From positions 3,596,001 to 3,660,000 of the forward strand of contig CM065318.1 of assembly GCA_033032175.1 (NCBI GenBank): a stretch of 64,000 nt of DNA. The letters are read 5' to 3'. This stretch comes from Saturnia japonica (lineage: Eukaryota > Arthropoda > Insecta > Lepidoptera > Saturniidae). This document shows positions 44,501-52,994 of this stretch, piece after piece; within the stretch, counting starts at the first letter, position 1, and every line of letters begins with the position of its first letter. Both the position numbers and the translations under genes were made by a program. The notes under the pieces are model-generated. The model was not told the origin of the DNA, did no database searches, and saw only the letters and a program-made list of their open reading frames with translations.

Positions 44501-47102
44501 GAGTCCGGCTTCCGTATGGTGATTATACTTCCCGACAAACTCGACGGGTTGCCATCTGTATTGGAAAAAGCTGCGGAGGAAGGTCTTCTTCAAGACGTGT
44601 TTAGACTGCAACCTATTAACTCATATGTCTTTTTTGAGATGCCCAGATTTGAAGTCAAAACCGGATTGGACCTTAACAATTTATTACTAAAGGTAGGTAT
44701 ATCTATAATTTTCGACTTTTTATAAAATATTCATCATAGCAAAATCAAAACGAAGTTCCAAGTAAATTACTATTTACTAAAAAGTTACTTGATGTAATTT
44801 TCAGCCTTTCCTTTAGAAATAAAGAATACCAAACGTGATATTTTTCCAGTGTTATTTTAGCGTTTGAAAATGGCCTTCATACACCTAATATTAAAAGATT
44901 AAAATCCTAAATTATAATTATAGATAATTTAATCTTTATTGCTATTTTGCAAGAATTCAAAACACTTTTATACGTGACTGAGATTTTTTATTATACAACT
45001 ATTTTCACCATGTAATTTAATTATTTGGTTATTATTTAAGTAGAATTGTGTGATCATTCATTACAGAAGAAATTATCAAAATCATCCTTCGGCTAAAAAT
45101 GTTCTAGATAAATAGGTACTTACTTACTTAATGATATTTCTGTAAATTCAGCTGCAATATAGCTACACAACTTTATTTTGTTTTGTGGATTAAACATAAT
45201 ACTCGATTTATTATAGATATAGGTTTTGATATAACCATCTATACTACCTACTAATAAAAGTGGTACTTTAACCTCAGCAAATCTTTTTTGTTCTATAGTA
45301 GCTCGGCAAAGTAACGTTACCATTACTTGATGATAAGCATAGTTCAATCGAGAAATAACGGCGAACATCGAGAGATCGGTAATCCATCGCCGGTCATCGT
45401 TGTCATGTTGACCGGCAAGCTGCAACTGAGTCGGTACCGAAAAACTGCAAACTAAAAGGGCTTTTTGGTAGCAACTTTTTGTTCCTATAGTGTGTAATAT
45501 GCACATGTGGCATTTTGCATAGTAAATCTTGGGTATTGTGTACAAGAGAAATGGATTGAAAATAATAACATGGACCACGCATTCAGAGATGGTACAAAAC
45601 TCTCTAGATAGTTCTAACAAAGGAGCCACAATCCTGTTAGAATATTTAAATCATCATAGGATACGACACTCTATCATCACTTGATAATCGCAGTAAGTAA
45701 GTAACGGTCTTCAATAAAGAGGACTAGTTGCCAAGTAAGAAAAAAGAAAAAGAACTAAAGGAAAGTAACTATAAAGTGTTTATCACCATATGTATAGTGG
45801 TCCTGACCCAGTCAAGTAGAGATCCTCACCATACCAACCTGTCACGTTGCGTGAACGTAATATTAATATATATATTTTTATTTTACTTACTAAATAGTCT
45901 TAAACTCTTTTTATAATTTGTTTGCAAAAATGATGAATTTGAAGCATATTTCAGAGACAAAAAAAAAATAGTTGAGTACTTTTGTTTTAAATTTTAATAA
46001 ATCTCTTTTTATTTTTAGGTTGGTGTTTCGAAGATATTCTCCGAGCCAGCACCGGAAATCGTAAAGGATACCTCAGTGAAAGTGTCCAAAGCCTTCCAAG
46101 AAGCATTCATCGAAGTCAACGAAGAGGGAGCTACTGCTGGTGCCTTCACTGGTAAGTTGCAATGAATCTCCATCTAAATTGTCCTTCCGTGCACTTTGGG
46201 AATCAAATTTTGAAGTATACAAAAAGGAACCTCATGGATTGACAATTACAAGTTTCCTTATGAATTAGAATTAAAGATCGGTGAACTATGATGTTTTATC
46301 AAAGGTGTCGTTAAGTTACCTAATTTAAATAACAAAATAGTACATTAAATATAATTTATTTTCGTAACGGCACTAGCAAACGAGTTTGCTGCTTATCTGA
46401 TATTAAATCGCTTCTCCAGCACTATGTGCCTATCTATGGATAACGCAATTAATTGTATGTACTCAAATTATTTACGGACGTAAGATTTCATTTTCTAATT
46501 GTTAAAAAAAAATCTAAAATAAAACGAGTCACAGGTCACTACTCCCGAAGACTATGTTGGAAACCGTCGCCGCGTCGCATTCTTCTTTTTTATTCTATAC
46601 AGGTTTAGCGTTAAAACCTCAATGTGATGTTAAGGGATGATGTGACACAAGATGGTGACACGCTAAGCCTAGTGGCAGAACAGGCTCTCAAGAGCAGCTG
46701 CCGGAACACACCTTTAGGTTCTTGGCGACAGATTTTCAACTTGAGGGTGGTAGCTAGCCAGGCGGGCGTTGGTAAATACCCTACTACTATGCTAAGGTTT
46801 GATCACGATGTTTTCTTTCACCGAAATTTCAGGCTCATTGCAGGGGTCGATCGACGCGATGTCCGTACAGGCTACCACTGAGTCATCATTGTTTCCTAAA
46901 TTCGTTGTTCATTTTGCTAGAATTGGATAAAAAATAGTTTGTTAGTTTTTCTTACGATAATTCGTTTATAGGTTCAGTGATGGAACCAAGGTCATCAAAT
47001 TACGAACCTCTGCCAACTATGGATTTCAAGGTTGACCACCCGTTCGCTTACCTTATCTTACATGAAGATAAAATCATTTTTGCAGGCACCTACACTCATT
47101 AA
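32483..47102 (+). CDS. Secreted serpin (serine protease inhibitor)
   Basis: Nine exons with GT-AG introns and consistent phases: 32483-32504, 34267-34376, 34749-34892, 35376-35576, 35748-35846, 36028-36168, 44480-44692, 46019-46151, 46972-47102. Together they give 397 codons, the standard serpin length. Signal peptide about residues 1-20; family blocks '[20 protein letters not shown]', 'TLANKIYV', '[10 protein letters not shown]', 'FRMVIILPD' and '[12 protein letters not shown]'; sequons NFS and NAS. Counting from the hinge Gly as P15 gives P2-P1-P1' = Pro-Arg-Ser, which predicts a trypsin-like target such as haemolymph clip-domain proteases. The hinge is mostly inhibitory in type, though P14 is Ala and P9 Phe. 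A single polyA signal follows. The coding sequence is intact although 4.5 kb of retrotransposon sits in intron 6. Confidence 0.93.
32524..32935 (+). mobile_element. RTE-associated retroposon copy, serpin intron 1
   Basis: Contains 'tctcttatggtttactcggc', 'aagtagcctaagttactctc', 'gtgaaagtcccgtcaaaata' and a tail with 'cagacagacagacagactga'. Same family and orientation as 16262-16690, with the 5' 'agctgtgccc' head missing. Confidence 0.65.
33000..33590. other. Serpin intron 1, nothing recognised
   Basis: Very AT-rich; short frames only. Confidence 0.4.
33595..33775 (-). repeat. SINE-like repeat, copy A
   Basis: Its reverse complement matches 46600-46760: 'gacacgctaagcctagtgg' corresponds to 'aacacgctaagccttgtgg', and 'ttgagggtggtagctagcca' to 'ttgaggatggtagctagcca'. 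The 'aagcctagtgg' portion looks like a tRNA A-box. Confidence 0.6.
34267..34376 (+). CDS. Serpin exon 2
   Basis: Acceptor 'attcatag', donor 'cttaag|gttcg'. It completes the signal peptide (cleavage predicted after about 'SVQTFS') and starts the mature N-terminus and helix A. Confidence 0.85.
34749..34892 (+). CDS. Serpin exon 3
   Basis: Acceptor 'ctttttag', donor 'agccag|gttaat'; phase 0. It encodes the highly conserved '[15 protein letters not shown]' strand/helix B and the '[15 protein letters not shown]' segment. Confidence 0.92.
35376..35576 (+). CDS. Serpin exon 4
   Basis: Acceptor 'ttcttaag', donor 'cagtgg|gtaaga'. It encodes '[16 protein letters not shown]' and ends in 'AAEIINQW'. 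It has a possible glycosylation site (NFS). Alternative AG acceptors 8 and 17 bp downstream would shift the frame and are not preferred. Confidence 0.9.
35748..35846 (+). CDS. Serpin exon 5
   Basis: Acceptor 'attttcag', donor 'ttccag|gtgata'. It encodes the 'NEKTDGHI' motif and the beta-strand '[10 protein letters not shown]'. Confidence 0.9.
36028..36168 (+). CDS. Serpin exon 6
   Basis: Acceptor 'attctccag', donor 'gcacgg|gtgagt'. It encodes '[19 protein letters not shown]', with sequon NAS, and 'KPTMRLF'. Confidence 0.9.
36406..36700 (+). mobile_element. RTE-associated retroposon copy, serpin intron 6
   Basis: Begins 'tagctgtgcccacggctccg' and continues through 'tgtggtttactcagcgtagc' and 'ttaagcgtcccaaaag'. 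The 3' tail is missing. Same family as 16262-16690. Confidence 0.55.
37068..37179 (-). repeat. 3' LTR of the mag-like element
   Basis: 112 bp, TG...CA ends intact. It has 7 mismatches with the 5' LTR at 41486-41597 in a gapless hand alignment. Confidence 0.88.
37570..39107 (-). pseudogene. mag-like integrase region
   Basis: The frame 38103-39107 holds the end of RNase H ('[15 protein letters not shown]'), then the integrase. This has an HHCC zinc finger ('[12 protein letters not shown]' with 'CMPCATV') and a catalytic triad D ('[10 protein letters not shown]'), D ('[12 protein letters not shown]') and E ('[15 protein letters not shown]'). A frameshift near 38110 follows; similarity resumes in another frame ('[20 protein letters not shown]') and the C-terminus fades by about 37570. 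Integrase inserts the DNA copy into the host genome; this one is interrupted. Confidence 0.85.
39180..41458 (-). pseudogene. mag-like gag, protease and RT/RNase H
   Basis: The frame from ATG at 41458 to 39824 carries gag ('[14 protein letters not shown]'), an imperfect first zinc knuckle (its first Cys reads Ser), a good CCHC knuckle ('[14 protein letters not shown]'), the protease DTGS motif and the RT start ('[19 protein letters not shown]'). A frameshift near 39800-39824 leads into 39794-39180 with the RT catalytic FLDD (39681-39692) and the RNase H start. Gag and pol share one frame up to that point. An upstream in-frame TTG at 41485 is not preferred as start because it lies at the LTR boundary. 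Confidence 0.85.
41486..41597 (-). repeat. 5' LTR of the mag-like element
   Basis: 112 bp. Its far 3' end is degenerate. It is followed directly by the leader, with the gag ATG only 28 bp further. No clear tRNA-complementary TGG primer site is seen. Confidence 0.85.
41695..41880. repeat. Dispersed repeat shared with 1475-1690
   Basis: 'gaaagatcgattattatggt' and 'ttttttgtgaatcgactcat' match the earlier copy in the same order. Confidence 0.5.
42347..42435. repeat. Perfect 13-bp inverted repeat around 63 bp
   Basis: TTGGTGATTACCG at 42347-42359 is exactly complementary to CGGTAATCACCAA at 42423-42435. Weaker pairing extends outward (around 'acaagtgtgtaa' and 'tacacacgtgta'). The loop itself contains 'gagacc...ggtctt'. 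It may be a small foldback element or an RNA hairpin. Antisense or sense expression is unknown. Confidence 0.6.
42440..43140. other. Serpin intron 6, nothing certain
   Basis: AT-rich with several A-runs; no coding domain. Confidence 0.4.
43150..43330. repeat. Intronic repeat family, copy 1
   Basis: 'ttttgagatgttacacaaac' then 'ctgacaagagagccagcatc' matches the copies at 45490-45680 and 47915-48090 in order and spacing. Confidence 0.5.
43575..44060 (+). mobile_element. SINE and retroposon mosaic
   Basis: Near 43693 'ttagcctagtggacctaggt' and 'tcgattcccaagtcggacaa' followed by 'agtgttattggttttttat' is a shortened head of the tRNA-SINE family, in plus orientation. From about 43860, 'tatcggtgaggtttttgtag' and 'catctcttatggtttactca' belong to the 16262-type retroposon. 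Confidence 0.5.
44480..44692 (+). CDS. Serpin exon 7
   Basis: Acceptor 'gtttaaaag', donor 'ctaaag|gtaggt'. It encodes '[19 protein letters not shown]', the region of sheet A and helices leading to '[15 protein letters not shown]'. It joins in phase 0 to exon 6 across the 8.3-kb intron. Confidence 0.92.
45120..45629 (-). other. Unassigned 169-codon open frame in serpin intron 7
   Basis: An open minus-strand frame with no domain I can recognise. It overlaps the intronic repeat copy at 45490-45680, lies within an intron on the opposite strand and has no promoter or polyA signal that I can see. Chance is possible at this length in a 64-kb window. It is recorded only because of its length. Confidence 0.2.
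45490..45680. repeat. Intronic repeat family, copy 2
   Basis: 'tgcacatgtggcattttgca', 'gtacaagagaaatggattga', 'cagagatggtacaaaactct' and 'aggagccacaatcctgttag' are paralleled in order at 47915-48090. Confidence 0.55.
46019..46151 (+). CDS. Serpin exon 8 (hinge)
   Basis: Acceptor 'atttttag', donor 'ttcactg|gtaagt' in phase 1. It ends in the reactive-loop hinge '[13 protein letters not shown]'. The exon break falls inside the loop, as in the well-known lepidopteran serpin-1 genes. Confidence 0.92.
46600..46890 (+). repeat. SINE-like repeat, copy B, serpin intron 8
   Basis: The first part matches 33595-33775 inverted. The second part ('gatgttttctttcaccga', 'ggggtcgatcgacgcgatg', 'caggctaccactgag') looks like a tRNA-type head in the opposite direction. 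It may be two SINEs joined. Confidence 0.55.
46972..47102 (+). CDS. Serpin exon 9 (reactive site and C-terminus)
   Basis: Acceptor 'gtttatag'. It starts by completing Gly and reads '[13 protein letters not shown]', so the predicted scissile bond Arg-Ser lies near its start. It ends with the conserved 'DHPFAYLI' and 'IIFAGTYTH', then TAA at 47100-47102. Confidence 0.92.
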
Positions 47103-47166
47103 TTAGATGCTATTGATATAATGACAGTTTTAAAATACTTAACCGCTGTAATTTCTTTGGTATAGG

Positions 47167-47172
47167 AATAAA
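47167..47172 (+). terminator. Serpin polyA signal
   Basis: AATAAA 65 bases after the stop codon, followed by a T-rich stretch. Confidence 0.65.
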
Positions 47173-47374
47173 CGTTTTTTATGCGATTTGTTTTTCTTTT
47201 TTAAAAGTTCCTTTGATAAATTACAGTGTGGGATATACGCAAGGAGTTATTTTACTAAGGTCTGTTGGCAATAGTTGATGGTTGCTGCTGTTTTTTGGAC
47301 TGCATTACGAATATTAGATGTTGTGCACAGTGCACATCTTGTGTCATTTAATTCTAGACTAAGCACAGTTTTGT

Positions 47375-47510
47375 TTTATAGTAACACCTCGGCATACAAC
47401 TTACAATTATGCTCATGATACAAAACTCAGTCATGGGCGAGGATCGAATCGACTCCCGGCAGTAGTAGAGTTTATGCTACTACGTCACAAGACCTGTTTT
47501 GTTTTGAAAT
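47375..47510 (-). repeat. Possible tRNA-derived SINE, second type
   Basis: On the minus strand it contains 'ggagtcgattcgatcctcgc', which has a B-box pattern, after 'agtagcataaactctactac'. The body does not match the main SINE family. Confidence 0.4.
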
Positions 47511-47914
47511 CAATATGAGTATTTTAATTCCATGTTAGTGGTGAAAATGTGCTTTGAGCAGTAAAACTAAATATGGTTTTGTCTAGTAATTATTTATTAA
47601 GTTGAATAACAGAATACCATAAATTACAATCTTCTTCTGCTTAGATGATATTACTGCCGTTATCACGTTATGAATTGTTTCGTATGAAAGTTTGTTAGAC
47701 CGTACCTAATTATTTATCATAGAATTATTTTATAGTTTTATCTTATCTTATTAGTATAGATTACAATAGTATACATTTAAAAAAGTTACAATTATTTTAT
47801 CCAAAATAAAAACTGCAATTAAATCATGAATAAATAATTTACAAAAATATAACCATTGTTGTCATGTTTTAAGCAAGTGATTTTTGGGGGATCTGTTTAA
47901 TGTAGCAGTTTTTA

Positions 47915-48090
47915 TTATTTTATTATGATGTATATGTAGCATTTTGTGTAATATAGCTTTGTTATTGTGCACAAGCAAAGTGGATTATATATAATACCAC
48001 GTACTATGAATTCTGAGATGTTACATAAATACCCTGGAAGTTTCTAACAATGGTGCCAGCATTTTGTTAGAACACTATCTAATAATTACC
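47915..48090. repeat. Intronic repeat family, copy 3
   Basis: Third copy of the family at 43150 and 45490: 'tgtagcattttgtgtaatat', 'tgcacaagcaaagtggatta', 'ctgagatgttacataaatac' and 'aatggtgccagcattttgtt'. Confidence 0.55.
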
Positions 48091-48178
48091 CCCTTGAGAT
48101 TATTACAGTAATTAACGAAGATTCGAGGGCAAGCTACGAAAAAGAAGAAGTATTATTTTATAGTTATTCCTTCTATGT

Positions 48179-48772
48179 TCATTGTTCTTGGGTATATGTT
48201 TTATTATCTTTTCCATAGTAAACATGTTTCATTACCTCATCGATCTTAATAACGCCTTTTTGTATACATTCTAAAATCCCTATTATTAATCTGTCGTTTT
48301 TATGAGTTGCCGCAAATTGTAAGAGGTCGCAAACTTCCTCAGCTTTCAGGTTTTGAATTATATTATTAACACAAATAATTTCCAATTCAGGTATATCGTA
48401 ACGCAAGGCGATTATCAAAATTTGTTCAGAAGCCTTCGAAGGTAACGTGTTTAAATAAATATATTGTTTGAAATCTTCTAACGTAGCTTTCGATATCTCT
48501 TCAAAAGACATATATCCATCTCTTGTTTCTTTCCAGTCACCCTGCAACATGTTTTTAAACACTGGACTAGTAGCGGCTAACATACATTTATGCACTCTGA
48601 CGGACCCGTCACCACCTCGGAGCTCAAAGTCTGTTAATTCATCATCATAGATAGCTTCCAATTTCTTAACATCACTGTTAAAGAACTCTACGGTAAAATA
48701 AACATCAAATTGTAGTTTTGTTACATATGTATCTGGTATCAAATGCCAATTAGAATCAACGCTTATACACAT
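48179..48772 (-). CDS. Truncated MATH/BTB paralogue
   Basis: 197 codons. The BTB core ('DDELTDFELRGGDGSVRVHK', 'AATSPVFKNMLQGDWKE', 'IALRYDIPELEIICV') and the BACK-like tail are intact and clearly related to 5917-6813. About 100 N-terminal residues (most of the MATH part) are missing. Similarity to the long copy continues a few residues upstream of the first Met ('ILNVQDM') and then meets a stop. It is either a truncated gene or pseudogene, or the last exon of a gene whose upstream exon I cannot place. A weak acceptor-like 'gtccag' precedes GACATG. The open frame itself is undamaged. Confidence 0.6.
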   Translation of the reverse strand: MCISVDSNWHLIPDTYVTKLQFDVYFTVEFFNSDVKKLEAIYDDELTDFELRGGDGSVRVHKCMLAATSPVFKNMLQGDWKETRDGYMSFEEISKATLEDFKQYIYLNTLPSKASEQILIIALRYDIPELEIICVNNIIQNLKAEEVCDLLQFAATHKNDRLIIGILECIQKGVIKIDEVMKHVYYGKDNKTYTQEQ

Positions 48773-48789
48773 GTCCTGGACATTAAGTA

Positions 48790-49070
48790 TTTAACAGTTT
48801 TGTAAAAAAAAACAAACAAAAACGATTAGAAAATATATGTAAGGTATATACATGGTCTTCATCATTTAATAAGTCAATTAAATTACCTGCAGCCGCTCGG
48901 TAGATAAACACCCACTCGGGCTGCCCTCTGACTGTGTTTCTTGGGGCACTTACTTAAGTATTGGATAAAGCTATATTACATTGTAATTATTACCTTTTGT
49001 TCGTAAAAAGGGAATATACATTATTATTTTATGGATTTTTTTTTCTTGATTAACATACATATATAAATCA
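48790..49070. other. Gap, nothing certain
   Basis: Contains a GC-richer stretch 'gcagccgctcggtagataaa' near 48890 that looks like repeat sequence; not assigned. Confidence 0.35.
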
Positions 49071-49073
49071 CAC

Positions 49074-51745
49074 CTATTTACCAATGGAGTAGGCGGAGAC
49101 CACGTCCTTCCATCTGTTACGATCCTGGCATACTTCTTTCGCTTCATCAATATTCATCAATCTTTTCATGCATGCGCGTCGGTTTATAGTATTCTGGACC
49201 TGACCTTTCTTCAGAACGTCCTCGATTTCATCGAGGAACGTTCGACTAGGCCTTCCTCATCCAAGGTTTCCTTTCATGCTCGTATTATACATTTGTTTAG
49301 TCATACTTCTTTCATTCATCATCTTAACATGACCAAACCATCAAAGCATCCTTTTCTTAATCCGTGTGACTATATTTTCTTTCACACCACAAAGTTCTCT
49401 TATCACACTATTTCTTATCCTGTCACTCAATTTCACTCCTAACATACCTCTTAGCGCCCTTATATCTACAGCATTTATTTTACTTTTATGATTATTTTTG
49501 TCATAACCAGCTTTCACTTCCGTATATGAGGTTTGGAACCAATACTCCTCTATGCACATCCAAACGAGCTTTCGTAGAAATTGACTGGTTGCTCATAGGA
49601 GTGCAACGCCACATTCACCATATTACCGTTATTTCATTTCTTTCCTATATCATTCTCACACTTTCCATCCCTATTAAACATCGATCCTAAGTATAAAAAC
49701 TCACTTACTTGCTCCAAGTTCATCGCCATAAATTCGGAAAATTGCTTCTGTCATGATCTCTTATTTTTCAAACACCAAAACTTTCGTCTTCTTTGCATTT
49801 ACTTTCATTCCCTTTCTTTCCAAAGCTTCATTCATAATAGTTACCAATGCTTGAAAATCGTTAGCCGACAGTGCAAGTAAAACTTGATCATCAGCATAAA
49901 GGAGACCTTTGACAAGTAACTCGTTCATTCTCAGTCCACAATCACTCTTTCAAATCTGTCAGATAATTAATTATCCATAAATAGGTTGAATAGCCATGGA
50001 GACGCTACACATCCCTGTCTAACACCCTTTTGGATATGAAATCATTCAGTGTATGCTCCGTTTATTCTAACACAAGCACTGGAATCCTCATAGAGAGATC
50101 ACAGCTCACACTATGCATAGACATTGCCAACCACAACTCAGTACTCATCACTTTCTCATAGGTCTTTTCTAAATCTAAGAATGCACAAAAGACATTTTGG
50201 TCTGTTGCCAAATATTTTTCAGTTATGTACCGTAAGGAGAAGGCCTCATCCGTACATCCCATACTCTTTTTAAATCCCGCTTCTTTTTAAATCTAACATA
50301 ACTCTTTGATTTATTACTTTATAATACAGTTTGCCTAGAACCGTGAGAAGGTTAATTTCGCGGTAATTTTTACAGTCTTGTTGTGACCCTTTTCCCTTAT
50401 ACAATGTCACGATTACAGCCTTGCGATAGTCTCTTGGTACCTGACCGTGTCTCCAACACAAGTTGAAAAGGGGGTACAACTGACTTGCTACCAGACTCTG
50501 CCCAGCTTTCAGCATTTCGACAGACACTCTGTCATACCCCGCAGCTTTACCAAATTTTATACTATTTTTATCCTTTCATAACCTCTTCCCTGCTGATGTT
50601 GCTGTCAGGTTCACTTTCGGTCACTTCAAGAGGAGGTGCTTGCATTGGCGCTAGCGCCTCTTCTCTTTCAAACAAACTTTGCATATATTCCTTCCATTCT
50701 TACTTCTAATTTTAGATAGCTCTGAGTTTGTTGTCTTTCCTCGAGCTAATCTAATCGATTTCCAAAACACTTTAATATTGGCTTGGAAATTATCAGACAG
50801 CCTTCTGTCAAACTCATCTTTCCGCTCTTTTTTCTTCATACTGACTACATCCTCTAATGTTGACTCTTGCACTCTTTGAGTAGTCTTTGCTGCTAACTAA
50901 ACCACGCTTTCTTCTTTCAATCAACAACATTTGCATCTCTGTATCCACCCATACATTTTTCCATACTTTTCCGTTCCTTCTTTTAGCAACCCCACATACG
51001 TCACTAACAACATTGACTACACTTTCCTTAAAATCTTTCCAAAAACTTTTCATCTCATATTCTTAATCCAAATAAACAAATCGTTCTTTCATCTTTTTAA
51101 CGAATTCATCTTTCATTCTAGACTCTTGTAAATTTTCTACTTGCACACGTTCTAGATTAAATGTTGATTCTACTACCTTATGTAGCCATCGATTGAAAAG
51201 ACCACTTACCCGTGACATCACCAGGAAGTTGTCTGTATCAATACCGACATCGCGATACGCCCGAGTATACAGAACTTGCTCATAGTCTTTCATCAACGAA
51301 TACATATGAACTCTTTTATTAGCGAACATTGTGTCTCCCATTAAAGTCTCCCAAAATGATAATTCTTTCATCGCCCTTACTCTTCTTTAGAACTTCTTTC
51401 ATACTATCCCTGTCCTCACACCTAGGACAATAGACGGGTGATCCCTACTTTTAGCCTAATCCACAAGAGTTTAGGACTCACACATTCATACTCAATCATA
51501 CAATCATTCATTCGCGTAGACAGAATGACACCGCCAACCTGGCAGCTTCTTTTAGTGCTGAGTACACCAGGATCAATACGACGTGTAGGATCTATAATTA
51601 GTGGTGACATACCCCTTCCACTTCGTCTTATTCACGCATAGAACATCAATCCTCTTCTCATCCATCATTTGACGTACTTCATCTATTTTATAATTCGATC
51701 CTCCCCCTAATATTCAACGTAGCAAAGCGGCTTTCCACAGCCCAC
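49074..51745 (-). pseudogene. LINE endonuclease-reverse transcriptase, heavily broken
   Basis: From the 5' side: an EEP-type endonuclease start ('RFATLNIRGR'), 'MMDEKRIDVLCVNKTKWKG' (Lys where the family has the catalytic Glu), and the GDFNG motif near 51337-51351 in a shifted frame. Then comes 'RVSGLFNRWLHKVVESTFNL'. RT blocks 'YKGKGSQQDCKNYREINLL' (about 50350) and 'FCAFLDLEKTYEKV' follow, with the catalytic YADD at 49887-49898. The C-terminal end is 'RTFLDEIEDVLKKGQVQNT' through 'RWKDVVSAYSIGK', stop 49074-49076. At least six frame breaks or stops were counted. Family known as insect endonuclease-reverse transcriptase; the clade was not resolved. Confidence 0.75.
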
Positions 51746-52105
51746 TATCCGCCCCCGTTGGAGACGAGTCGTGATGGGTTGCGAACCGCGCCATTTTTAT
51801 TTATTGTTTTAGAAATCATTGCGTTCCCACGAGCAGCCAGGGAAAAATAATGAGCCTGGCAGAGCTCCGCATACCAGACAAGGGTTAGCCTTAGTCTGGG
51901 GTCATCAGGTCCCAGGGTAATTTAGCACGCTACTGACTAGGCTCATTCATTGGCACGGTAGACCTTGGATTGGCGGAGAGGGAAGGATAGGCATTCGAGA
52001 TAGGAAACTTATGGATATTGACAGGAAAAGGTTTAAAAGGATATTACTGTCTCGGAAGGCTAAGCATAATTCAGTAATAGCACGGGGGCCGGGGTCGCGT
52101 ACCCG
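49074..52105 (-). mobile_element. Decayed near-full-length LINE
   Basis: A third non-LTR element in minus orientation, longer than the other two. It has an apparent 5' untranslated part (51750-52105, with 'gtctggggtcatcaggtccc'), endonuclease, reverse transcriptase and an intact C-terminal end. It is the oldest of the LINEs judging by damage. Confidence 0.7.
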
Positions 52106-52334
52106 TATAACATAACAGACTTTTAAAATTTATGAAATAAATAACATTATATTTCGTCATTAAATATTATTAAATTGCGTACTCGCGACAATTATGTACT
52201 GAAGTTTACCTAGATATCGTTTCAGCCGTTTGTATGAGTACATGATACTTTAGTGTACTGTGTGTGCGTGCCTACGGCAATCAATTGCGCGCGTTTCCTG
52301 TAGTACCTTGCCCCCGCCAACGTCTGTTGGAAAA

Positions 52335-52864
52335 TGGTCCAAAAACAGGGAAAATTTATTATTTTTGAAAGTTTGATTGCGTGCGCTGCGTAAATGGTTA
52401 AAGTTTTGCAAGAATGATGTGTGACAGAATTATTTCTCTTAAAAAGGTCTAAAAAATAGTCCGCGATAGTATATGTCATCTTTTAACGTTTAGTCAATAT
52501 AAAATTTTTTATGGTAATAAGCTTTGTTCTAAAATAATGCATTATTTGCGAAGGAGTTTTTATAAACATGATATTAATCCTTTTCAAAATCAAATCAAAC
52601 GTTTTTCATCACAAATATTTAATTTTAGATGATTTTGCCCTTTACATCATTTGATTTCAATTAATATCAGGAGATATTACAGTTTTAAAATAACTCCGCA
52701 GAAAAATAATAATCAAGTACCGCGCGTGCATTATAGCGTAATGACGTGGCAGGCGGGCGACACTTATAAATTGTATTGTAGGTGCCTACGACAATTGTTA
52801 TTTGTCCCTATGTCCCACCCTCTCTCTCTTATGTGACGCAGACGAAGTTGCGCGGGTCAGCTTG
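52335..52864 (+). mobile_element. Helitron-like repeat, uninterrupted copy
   Basis: Collinear with the two halves at 2390-2672 and 4435-4610 ('aaaataatgcattatttgcg', 'ttttaaaataactccgcaga', 'caagtaccgcgcgtgca', 'cacttataaattgtattgta'). It ends 'gacgcagacgaagttgcgcg' then 'ggtcagcttg', a decayed form of the Helitron 3' end. Confidence 0.6.
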
Positions 52865-52902
52865 TACATTATATAACAAATAAAGACTGCATGTTTACAA
52901 GC

Positions 52903-52990
52903 GCAAACTCCCAAGTCCGGTGAAGCTGTAAAAGCCGCAGCGGCTTCAGGTACCCTAAGGCTAATAATGTAGTCAGTTCAAAAAAAAAAA
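52903..52990 (+). repeat. Short A-tailed repeat, copy 3
   Basis: 'ccaagtccggtgaagctgta', then a perfect small palindrome aagccgc-a-gcggctt (52932-52946), 'accctaaggctaataatg' and an A-run. Best copy of the family at 21889 and 24236. It directly follows the Helitron-like repeat. Confidence 0.65.
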
Positions 52991-52994
52991 TTTT

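Noticed and set aside
46152..46971. Alternative serpin reactive-loop exons between exons 8 and 9
   Set aside because: Searched for an acceptor followed by a loop and the 'HPF' motif; only SINE-like sequence was found.
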